A stretch of 64,000 nt of DNA from Cytophagales bacterium Alg240-R148 (GTDB lineage Bacteria; Bacteroidota; Bacteroidia; Cytophagales; Cyclobacteriaceae): assembly GCA_900537185.1 (NCBI GenBank), contig LS999826.1, forward strand, positions 62,001 through 126,000, read 5' to 3'. Position 1 is the stretch's first letter; every line of letters starts with the position of its first letter. Below are positions 58,213-64,000 of the stretch, one piece after another. The translations under genes were made by a program, and so were the position numbers. The notes below the pieces were generated by a model. That model ran no database searches. It was given only the letters and a program-made list of their open reading frames with translations, and had not been told where the DNA came from.

Positions 58213-58746
58213 TCATCGAATGACACACCCAACAGGGCGCTGTGAGGAATGTGTTGGTTTCTTCTTGGCAATTAGGGCATCTAAATTGTCCCTGAAATAA
58301 TGAACCGTCTCTTCGTTTTCGAGCTGAGGGGTGTTGTCAATGGCGCCGGCATAATACACGCTTCCATCTGAAGCCAAAACCACAACTGAAGGGGATTTCA
58401 AAACTTTGAAGTGCTTGGCTAAAAGCTTGTCCGTGTTTTTTAAATACCGTACATTTTGGTTGTTTACCTTGCTGAAGTTAAACGATTCATCCGCTTGTTC
58501 TTCTAGTTGTACAATGAAAAAAGTAAGATTAGAATAAGCTTGGTTGCCTATGGTCTTTTCAATTCTCGATTTATAGTATTTATTGAAAGGGCAATCTTTG
58601 GAAGTGAAAAGAACAACGGATCCATTGGGTTCGTAAAGCTCCGACAAAGTCAGAGAAGCGCCGTTGGTTACTTCTTCTAATGCAATGTCTTGCGCATAAA
58701 TATAAGTTGGCAATGCAAGTATGAAAAATAGTACTACAGTTTTCAT
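58213..58746 (-). CDS. Exported thioredoxin-fold protein with a single active-site-like cysteine
   Basis: A 177-residue protein with a signal peptide (about residues 1-18, ending IYAQ) and a thioredoxin/AhpC-like core. VVLFTSKDCPFNKYYKSRIE has one Cys where thioredoxins have CxxC. A middle part with KHFKVLKSPSVVVLASDGSV carries the cis-Pro, and PQLENEETVHYFRDNL follows. A second Cys lies near the C-terminus (RPVGCVIR). It may be a periplasmic redox or peroxide-handling protein; the lone Cys argues against a normal disulfide reductase. It starts 10 bp after the phosphopantetheinyl transferase on the same strand. Confidence 0.78.
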   Translation of the reverse strand: MKTVVLFFILALPTYIYAQDIALEEVTNGASLTLSELYEPNGSVVLFTSKDCPFNKYYKSRIEKTIGNQAYSNLTFFIVQLEEQADESFNFSKVNNQNVRYLKNTDKLLAKHFKVLKSPSVVVLASDGSVYYAGAIDNTPQLENEETVHYFRDNLDALIAKKKPTHSSQRPVGCVIR

Positions 58747-58756
58747 AAGTTTTGTA

Positions 58757-59368
58757 TTAATGGACGTAGACCATCGTATGGTCCACTACTTTTTTTGATA
58801 CCAAGTCAAGCTTGATAGTGGTGTTGTCTTCAATTATTGTACCAGATAACTTGCCGTCGGTCAATATTATAGAAATGTTTTCTTTTAAACTCACAGTTTT
58901 GCGACCATGGTATTTGAAAGCAGCTTCTTTCGCAGCCCAGAACAAAGTGATTTGTTCCACATCGTTGTTGCAGAAAGCCTGTTCTTCCGAAGTTAAAAAC
59001 TTGTGTTGAATGCCCAGTATTTTTTGTTTGGGAGATTCTAAGTCGATGCCTGTTGGGTACTTGGTGTTAACGGTTGCGCCAATAAAAGGGAAGGCGTGGG
59101 TTATGGAGATTTGCGCTGCATCTCCAATTAAATGCGGTTTTCCATGCTCATCTTTGTAAATACCTTGGTACTCTAGATTCAAATTTTCAACCAATTGTTG
59201 CACCAGAAACCTACCTGCAATGGACTCCAATCGTTTGGTCGGATGCGAGATGGAATTCTTTTTGTCCTGATCTGGTAAACCTTTGAAAAAGAAATGTTCT
59301 GATTCTTCTGCTTTCCAAACAGCCAAGATACAATGGTCGTTTACTTTGTTGCTTAAAAAAAGTGGCAT
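58757..59368 (-). CDS. 4'-phosphopantetheinyl transferase (Sfp-type)
   Basis: A 203-residue enzyme that attaches phosphopantetheine from CoA to carrier proteins. Key motifs are ISITHAFPFIGATV, PTGIDLESPKQKI (the Asp and Glu hold Mg2+), and FWAAKEAAFKYHGRKTVSLK, the second metal/CoA region. It is the two-domain-like Sfp size rather than the short AcpS. In Bacteroidota it probably activates acyl carrier protein or secondary-metabolite carriers; no biosynthetic cluster is adjacent. The start is the ATG at 59368. Confidence 0.9.
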   Translation of the reverse strand: MPLFLSNKVNDHCILAVWKAEESEHFFFKGLPDQDKKNSISHPTKRLESIAGRFLVQQLVENLNLEYQGIYKDEHGKPHLIGDAAQISITHAFPFIGATVNTKYPTGIDLESPKQKILGIQHKFLTSEEQAFCNNDVEQITLFWAAKEAAFKYHGRKTVSLKENISIILTDGKLSGTIIEDNTTIKLDLVSKKVVDHTMVYVH

Positions 59369-59420
59369 ATAACAATTTGTTAACTAAGTAAAGGTAATGT
59401 TTATTTGTAATTTTAAAATT

Positions 59421-60329
59421 ATGGAAAGAACAAAGATGGAAATTAATAAACTGGCAGAATTTAACGGCAATAAATCTAGTATTTATGCCTTGGAAGGATT
59501 AATTGAAAACCGTTATTTTTTTTCCGGAAGTGCCGATGGCATGGTGGTACAGTGGGACATGGAACAGCCAACACAAGGTAAATTACTGGCAAAAATGCCT
59601 AACTCAGTTTATTCTTTGCACCACCACGTTGAAAGCGGATACCTCATTGTTGGACACAATAGGCAGGGCATCCATGTTTTTGACTGGCAAAATAGGGCGG
59701 AAGTTGGGTCGTTGAATTTTACTAAATCGGCTTTATATGATTTGTGTTCTTTTAAAAATTTACTTTTTGCAGGAACAGAGGAAGGGGAATTGTATGTGGT
59801 CGATATTAAACACCTGAAAGTTGTTCAATCTTTTAAATTGTGCGAAGAAAGAATACGGAGCATACGAGTAGATGCCTTACAAAATAAACTTTTGGTAGGG
59901 GCGAGCAATGGAAAATTATATGTGTTTGATTTGAAAACCTTAAAAATGTTGGAGGAAATTCAGGCGCATGAGACCTCCCTATTTTCGATTGATTTTTGTG
60001 GTTCGATTATAACCACCGTAGGAAAGGATGCGAAACTAAAATTTTGGGATGACATTGCCTATGCATTACAAGAGACTGTAATTGGACATATCTATGCTAT
60101 TAATACCATAAAATACAATGCGGAAGGATCTTATTTTATAACAGGAAGCATGGATAAAACGGTTAAGATTTGGGATGCAAAAACCAATAAGCTGTTGAAA
60201 GTCATAGATTTTGCTAGACACCAGGGACATGTATCTTCTGTTAATGATGTATTTTGGTGCAGCGATAGAACTTTTATTAGTGCAGGAGATGATAAAAAAA
60301 TAATTTTGTGGCAATTTGATGGAAAATAG
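59421..60329 (+). CDS. WD40 repeat protein
   Basis: A 302-residue protein made of about seven WD40-like blades. Examples are LIENRYFFSGSADGMVVQWD, YLIVGHNRQGIHVFDW, and YFITGSMDKTVKIWDAKTNK, with ending SAGDDKKIILWQFDGK. Such propellers act as protein-binding platforms; there is no catalytic motif. No signal peptide is present, so it is likely cytoplasmic. I start at the ATG at 59421 (MERTKMEINK); the frame opens 24 bp earlier. A DivIVA-domain gene follows after 54 bp. No partner can be deduced. Confidence 0.86.
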   Translation: MERTKMEINKLAEFNGNKSSIYALEGLIENRYFFSGSADGMVVQWDMEQPTQGKLLAKMPNSVYSLHHHVESGYLIVGHNRQGIHVFDWQNRAEVGSLNFTKSALYDLCSFKNLLFAGTEEGELYVVDIKHLKVVQSFKLCEERIRSIRVDALQNKLLVGASNGKLYVFDLKTLKMLEEIQAHETSLFSIDFCGSIITTVGKDAKLKFWDDIAYALQETVIGHIYAINTIKYNAEGSYFITGSMDKTVKIWDAKTNKLLKVIDFARHQGHVSSVNDVFWCSDRTFISAGDDKKIILWQFDGK

Positions 60330-60383
60330 CCGTTATATTGATGCATAAAAACTATATTTGTTGTTAATTCGTTTGGTAAAATT

Positions 60384-61121
60384 ATGAAGATAACGCCATT
60401 AGAAATTCGTCAGAAAACATTTGAGAAGGTATTTAGAGGAATCGATAGAGATGAAGTAAATGCATTTTTGACTACCCTCTCACAGGAGTGGGAGAAACTC
60501 TTGGACGAAAATAAGGAACTCAGAATTAAATTGGAAGGGGCTGAACGCGAAGTTGAAAAACTAAGAGAAGTAGAGTCTAGCTTGTTTAAAACATTAAAAA
60601 CTGCTGAGGATACTGGTGCCAATATGATCGACCAGGCAGAAAAGACAGCCCAATTGCATATGCGCGAAACCCAACTGAACGCGGACGCCATATTGAGCGA
60701 TGCAAAAAAAATTGCAAAAGATACCATAGAAGAAGCAGAGTCGCATTCAAGGTCAGTAGTGGAGGATATGGAAGAGAACATTAAAAATCTCATGCAAATT
60801 TTTCGCACTTTGGAAAATTACAGAGACGATGTAATTAGCGATATAAAAAATGTAGCCCAAGAGGCAATGGACAAATCAGTTCGTGCAGAAAAACAAAGAA
60901 AACAATTTGACTTAGACGACGAATTGTTTAGGGCCAAAGAGTTGTCTGCACAATATAAAATGAAGAAGACTATTAGTAGAAATCAAAACCCAATTGTAGA
61001 AGACTCGGCACCAAAGGAGCAGCCGGTTGAAAACAGGAGAGTGGAGAAGAAACAGGTAGCTACACAGAAACAGACCATTAAAGAAAATAAAAATCAATCT
61101 TTTTTTGACGGAATTGAGTAA
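60384..61121 (+). CDS. DivIVA-domain coiled-coil protein
   Basis: A 245-residue protein. The first 60 residues match the DivIVA N-terminal domain: MKITPLEIRQKTFEKVFRGI and then DRDEVNAFLTTLSQEWEKLL. A long coiled coil follows (about 40-190), and then a basic, disordered Lys/Gln-rich tail. DivIVA proteins bind curved membranes and organise division or polarity in Gram-positive bacteria. Many Bacteroidota also encode one, with less known function. The stop overlaps the folB start by one base (TAATG), so the two genes are co-translated. Confidence 0.85.
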   Translation: MKITPLEIRQKTFEKVFRGIDRDEVNAFLTTLSQEWEKLLDENKELRIKLEGAEREVEKLREVESSLFKTLKTAEDTGANMIDQAEKTAQLHMRETQLNADAILSDAKKIAKDTIEEAESHSRSVVEDMEENIKNLMQIFRTLENYRDDVISDIKNVAQEAMDKSVRAEKQRKQFDLDDELFRAKELSAQYKMKKTISRNQNPIVEDSAPKEQPVENRRVEKKQVATQKQTIKENKNQSFFDGIE

Positions 61122-61480
61122 TGGGAGAAATTGCATTGGAAGGTATGGAGTTCTTTGCTTACCACGGCTACTACGAGGAAGAAAGAAAAATGGGCAACAA
61201 ATATGAGGTCAATGTATTTGTTGAAACCTCTTTTGATGGAGCAGCCGAAGAAGATAGGCTTACGGGCACCGTGAATTATGAAGAGTTGTACAGAATTGTA
61301 AAAGAAGAGATGAACATACCTTCGAAAATGTTGGAACATGTAGGCAACCGGATTATCGAACATGTTTTTGCCACTTTTTCACAAGTACAAAATGCCAAAG
61401 TACAAATATCCAAATTCAATCCTCCCGTGCGTGGTGTTTGCCAAAGAGCCCGGGTAACACTAAAAAGAGTACGCAGTTAG
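61121..61480 (+). CDS. folB: Dihydroneopterin aldolase
   Basis: A 119-residue FolB that splits dihydroneopterin to 6-hydroxymethyl-dihydropterin in folate synthesis. Typical segments are GEIALEGMEFFAYHGYYEEE at the start, GTVNYEELYRIVKEEMN, LEHVGNRIIEHVFATF, and KFNPPVRGVCQRARVTL. It is coupled to the DivIVA-domain gene by a 1-bp overlap; no other folate gene is next to it. Its last 4 bp overlap the convergent Fe-S gene. Confidence 0.93.
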   Translation: MGEIALEGMEFFAYHGYYEEERKMGNKYEVNVFVETSFDGAAEEDRLTGTVNYEELYRIVKEEMNIPSKMLEHVGNRIIEHVFATFSQVQNAKVQISKFNPPVRGVCQRARVTLKRVRS

Positions 61481-61785
61481 GCAGATGTTTCCTTTCTGTT
61501 AAAGGTAAAACCAGTGCTGTCATTGTTGGTGACATAATCCACTTCCAGTCCCAATAAGTAAAGCATGTCTTTTTTGTCTACAAATACTTTAAACCCATGG
61601 GCTTCGTAAGCTAGGTCATTTTTCTTTTTTAAGTCAAAACCTAGCAAGAAGTTGGTTCCCGCACAACCGGAACCTTTTACACCTACTCGTAGTCCATAGC
61701 CAATTGGGATGTTTTTATGTTCAAATATTTTATTGATTTCGACAGAGGCTAGGTCGGTGAAGGTAACAGGAATTATGTCTTTCAT
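61477..61785 (-). CDS. A-type iron-sulfur carrier-like protein lacking the C-terminal cysteines
   Basis: A 102-residue HesB/IscA-like protein. PVTFTDLASVEINKIFEHKN leads into YGLRVGVKGSGCAGTNFLLG, which carries the first conserved Cys. The middle FKVFVDKKDMLYLLGLEVDY is standard. The family normally ends with a CGCG-type pair that completes the Fe-S site. Here the end is GFTFNRKETSA, with no cysteine. It may bind iron differently or use the single Cys. It is convergent with folB and has its own -7 element. Confidence 0.85.
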   Translation of the reverse strand: MKDIIPVTFTDLASVEINKIFEHKNIPIGYGLRVGVKGSGCAGTNFLLGFDLKKKNDLAYEAHGFKVFVDKKDMLYLLGLEVDYVTNNDSTGFTFNRKETSA

Positions 61786-61830
61786 TTGATTTTACAGTAT
61801 GAGATTTTATGTTAATTTAGATTTTGGATT

Positions 61831-61838
61831 CAAAAATA
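61831..61838 (-). promoter_or_regulatory. Candidate -7 element for the IscA-like gene
   Basis: The minus strand reads TATTTTTG followed by AATCC, matching TAnnTTTG, 46 bp before the start codon. On the opposite strand of this 92-bp divergent gap I see only TAATTTTT, a near match, for the next gene. Confidence 0.5.
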
Positions 61839-61877
61839 TGTAATTTTTAACATTAGAAGTGATAAATTAATTCAAAT

Positions 61878-62399
61878 ATGGATGCAGTAATAGAATTTGG
61901 TAAGATGTTGATCCCGGCGGGAGTAGTTTTATATGCCGTTTATTTGACGGTTAAAACAATGTTGGCCAATGAAGTGGAAAAGAAAATGTTAGATGTTCAA
62001 GGTCAAAATAAAGAAACGGTGTTGCCTATTCGCTTGCAAGCTTATGAAAGAATATGCTTGTTGTTAGAAAGGTTGTCACCCAATAACTTAATTATTAGAC
62101 TGAATACTCAGAAATTTTCGGCAGCAGAATTTCAGCACATGTTGATTCTAGAAATTAACAATGAATTCAACCACAATCTAAGCCAACAAGTTTACATGAG
62201 CCACGAGGCTTGGGAGCTAATAAAAAATTCCAAAGAAGATTTAATTGCGGCCATAAACAAAGCTGGAGAAGGAATGAAAGAAGAATCCACTTCCATTGAC
62301 TTAGCTAAAGAGGTGTTTCAAAGGTATATGGAGACCAATCCAGATCCTATCCAACATGCACTTCAATTTGTAAAGAGCGAAATTCAGAAAGAGTTTTAG
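61878..62399 (+). CDS. Bacteroidota-conserved membrane-anchored protein of unknown function (DUF7935-like)
   Basis: A 173-residue protein with one N-terminal hydrophobic helix (about residues 8-28, KMLIPAGVVLYAVYLTVKTM). A helical cytoplasmic part follows, with the well-conserved LPIRLQAYERICLLLERLSP and NEFNHNLSQQVYMSHEAWEL. I recall this as a family common in Bacteroidota (DUF7935), but cannot check the name here. No catalytic residue stands out. It is a single gene between the Fe-S carrier-like gene and a YkvA-domain gene. Confidence 0.75.
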   Translation: MDAVIEFGKMLIPAGVVLYAVYLTVKTMLANEVEKKMLDVQGQNKETVLPIRLQAYERICLLLERLSPNNLIIRLNTQKFSAAEFQHMLILEINNEFNHNLSQQVYMSHEAWELIKNSKEDLIAAINKAGEGMKEESTSIDLAKEVFQRYMETNPDPIQHALQFVKSEIQKEF

Positions 62400-62461
62400 T
62401 CAATAACTAGGGGCGGCTTTCGTTGTAGAATTTGTAAGTTATAATTTTTGACGTGGTAGAT

Positions 62462-62860
62462 ATGAAAGAGAATCGTTTTTTTGAAAAGGCAAAAAGCAAG
62501 GCGAATGAAGCATTGAAAAATAAAGACAAACTGTCTTCATTGCTTGGAGCCACCATGGACAAAGTGGGAGATTTAGAGTCGCGCAAGCTAGACTTTTCCA
62601 AATTAAAATCCAGGGTTAAGGTTTTGGTGCGAATGGTTAGAAGCTATTTTAAAGGTGAGTACCGGGATATTTCAAAGACTTCGTTGTTGCTTATTGCTAC
62701 AGCGCTCATATATTTTGTTATGCCAATAGATTTGATTGCTGACTTTATACCTTTAGGAGGGTTGGTGGATGATTTGGCAGTAGTAGTCTGGGTGTACAAT
62801 CAAATTGGTCAGGAAGTTGACAAATACATCGATTGGGAGACTAAAACAAAAGTTAACTGA
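62462..62860 (+). CDS. YkvA family (DUF1232) membrane protein
   Basis: A 132-residue protein. The N-terminal half is charged and helical (KAKSKANEALKNKDKLSSLL). The C-terminal half is the DUF1232 domain: TSLLLIATALIYFVMPIDLI, then ADFIPLGGLVDDLAVVVWVY. YFVMPIDLIADFIPLGGLVDD is the family's signature, described here in overlapping pieces. Function unknown. I use the ATG at 62462; a GTG lies 9 bp upstream in frame. Confidence 0.87.
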   Translation: MKENRFFEKAKSKANEALKNKDKLSSLLGATMDKVGDLESRKLDFSKLKSRVKVLVRMVRSYFKGEYRDISKTSLLLIATALIYFVMPIDLIADFIPLGGLVDDLAVVVWVYNQIGQEVDKYIDWETKTKVN

Positions 62861-62895
62861 ACCATTGTATTAATCATAGTTGTTTGTGATACAAG

Positions 62896-62915
62896 TCACC
62901 TAATAATTGAGGTGA
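62896..62915 (+). promoter_or_regulatory. Inverted repeat upstream of the thioredoxin-like gene
   Basis: TCACCT (62896-62901), 8-bp centre, AGGTGA (62910-62915). It lies between a TTTG (62883-62886) and an ATAATTTTTG stretch just upstream of the next gene. It could be an operator within the promoter or a chance repeat. Confidence 0.35.
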
Positions 62916-62944
62916 AAGAATAATTTTTGTATAAAAAAACAATC

Positions 62945-63556
62945 ATGTTAGTAGAAGAAGTTAAAACAGTTGTCGGATTAGAATCTGCTAAAGGACACCA
63001 CTACCAAGATTTCAAAAACTTGGTCAATGAATTGCTCGATAAAGGCTTGGTAACAGGATCAAACCAATCAGAAGGTTTAGTGGAAATAACTAAACTGAAC
63101 CAACAAAGGGCAAAAAAGTGGGATAAAATTGTTAAACTGAACGAGGAGTTGACGGGCTTAATACAATCTTTACCAGCACAGAAGTGGATTGTATTGTCGG
63201 AAGGCTGGTGTGGAGATGGTGCACAAAATATCCCCGTAATAGCCAAATTGGCAGCGCTAAATCACAACATCGATTTTAAAATATATTTGAGGGATGACAA
63301 CCCTTCTTTGATGGATCAATTTTTGTCAAATGGAAGCCGTTCCATCCCAAAACTAATAATAGCCGATGCCAAGGACCTATCTGTTAAAGCCGAATGGGGT
63401 TCCAGACCAGCGCCATTGATGGAACTTTTAAAGGCTTATAAAGCCGATGACACCATTTCTAAAGATATGTTCAACCACGACGTCCATGCTTGGTATGCCA
63501 AAGATAAAGGGCAAACCATACAAAAGGAATTACTGGCCTTAATCTCTGCAATATAA
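62945..63556 (+). CDS. Thioredoxin-family protein with WCGD site
   Basis: A 203-residue cytoplasmic thioredoxin-fold protein. WIVLSEGWCGDGAQNIPVIA has a single Cys where thioredoxins have WCGPC. FKIYLRDDNPSLMDQFLSNG and SRSIPKLIIADA hold the cis-Pro. This matches a family common in Bacteroidota with WCGDAAQ-type sites. Its role is not established, and one Cys means it cannot act as a normal dithiol reductase alone. The start is the ATG at 62945; a TTG 18 bp upstream is less likely. Confidence 0.85.
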   Translation: MLVEEVKTVVGLESAKGHHYQDFKNLVNELLDKGLVTGSNQSEGLVEITKLNQQRAKKWDKIVKLNEELTGLIQSLPAQKWIVLSEGWCGDGAQNIPVIAKLAALNHNIDFKIYLRDDNPSLMDQFLSNGSRSIPKLIIADAKDLSVKAEWGSRPAPLMELLKAYKADDTISKDMFNHDVHAWYAKDKGQTIQKELLALISAI

Positions 63557-63571
63557 AAACCCGATTATAGC

Positions 63572-63603
63572 AGCGCTTTGGTTTTGGAAAGCTCTTTTTT
63601 TTA
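63572..63603 (+). terminator. Probable terminator after the thioredoxin-family gene
   Basis: AGCGCTTT (63572-63579) and AAAGCTCT (63588-63595) pair with one mismatch, followed by a long T run. It separates this gene from the Rossmann-fold gene. Confidence 0.6.
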
Positions 63604-63645
63604 TTAGTTTTATATGGCATCTGCCAATCAAATAAATAAGAGTAT

Positions 63646-64000
63646 ATGGAAAATCAAACCGCCTTAGTTGTTGGTAGTACGGGGTTAATAGGGAATTTGT
63701 TACTAACGCTGTTGTTGGAAGATGCGAGGTATGCGCAAGTGGTCACATTGGTTAGAAGATCTGGGCAGATGCAACACAGCAAACTAAAAGAAATCGTTTG
63801 TGATTTTAATACCATTGACTTTACAGATTATTCATTTTCAATAGATCATGTATTTTGTTGTTTGGGAACTACTATGGCCAAGGCGAAAACGAAGGAGCAA
63901 TTTACTCAGGTAGATTACCATTTGCCCATGAAAGTTGCCCATGCGGCTTTGGTGTGGGGTGCCAAGTCTTTTTTATTAGTATCTGCCATGGGAGCCAACC
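63646..64000 (+). CDS. NAD(P)H-binding Rossmann-fold oxidoreductase, 5' part only
   Basis: The first 118 codons of a gene that runs off the right edge. The N-terminus NQTALVVGSTGLIGNLLLTL is a nucleotide-binding GxxGxxG motif. HVFCCLGTTMAKAKTKEQFT and DYHLPMKVAHAALVWGAKSF match the HTATIP2-like atypical short-chain dehydrogenases (NAD-dependent epimerase/dehydratase superfamily). The substrate is unknown. It starts after a terminator, so it is probably its own unit. Confidence 0.85.
   Translation, partial: MENQTALVVGSTGLIGNLLLTLLLEDARYAQVVTLVRRSGQMQHSKLKEIVCDFNTIDFTDYSFSIDHVFCCLGTTMAKAKTKEQFTQVDYHLPMKVAHAALVWGAKSFLLVSAMGAN

Overview
The window is a chromosomal stretch of a Bacteroidota bacterium. 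I place it in that phylum, without naming a genus, for three reasons. Several promoters match the Bacteroidota consensus TTTG-N19-TAnnTTTG, and most genes lack a Shine-Dalgarno sequence. The gene content is also typical: DUF3467 after rpoC, a YfiR/DUF4154 protein, the LptD / amidase / MlaD block, DAHP synthase fused to chorismate mutase, and 4'-phosphopantetheinyl transferase. The DNA is AT-rich and even in texture. I see no rRNA, CRISPR array, insertion sequence or prophage.

Layout. (1) 1-836: the start of pyrH and a biotin carrier gene, both on the minus strand. (2) 974-14425: tRNA-Tyr, -Gly and -Thr with tuf, then tRNA-Trp, secE, nusG, rplKAJL, rpoBC and a DUF3467 gene. (3) 14508-32439: the str, S10, spc and alpha ribosomal gene clusters, rpsL to rplQ, with secY, map, infA and rpoA. 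Terminator-like hairpins and internal promoters break this run after rpsJ, before rpsH and after rpsD. (4) 32501-36885: carA-eno, an FtsB-like divisome gene, a small outer-membrane protein and an Ldh-type dehydrogenase. (5) 36935-42067: a Ppx/GppA phosphatase diverging from an acyl-CoA carboxylase beta subunit, an M42 peptidase, a YfiR-like protein and a metal-receptor-like protein. (6) 42057-46992, minus strand: an aromatic (shikimate) cluster with aroA, aroB and two tandem DAHP synthase/chorismate mutase genes. (7) 47074-51158: proline dehydrogenase, an ABC ATPase and lysS. (8) 51160-64000: envelope genes (LptD, amidase, MlaD), a second carboxyltransferase, and a run of small housekeeping or uncharacterised genes. 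The window ends inside a Rossmann-fold gene.

Most interesting signal. The 298-bp gap between the two DAHP synthase/chorismate mutase genes encodes, on the minus strand, a 25-residue leader peptide with a Phe/Tyr run (FYFFFYF). A strong intrinsic terminator follows just before the second gene. A segment at the end of the leader can pair either with the start of the leader or with the terminator's 5' arm. This is the layout of a classical translation-coupled attenuator, here serving end-product control of aromatic amino acid synthesis. A second regulatory candidate is a perfect 7-5-7 palindrome centred on the -7 element of the proline dehydrogenase promoter.

The largest gap without an annotated protein gene is the 298-bp attenuator region. 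No gap above 300 bases is empty.
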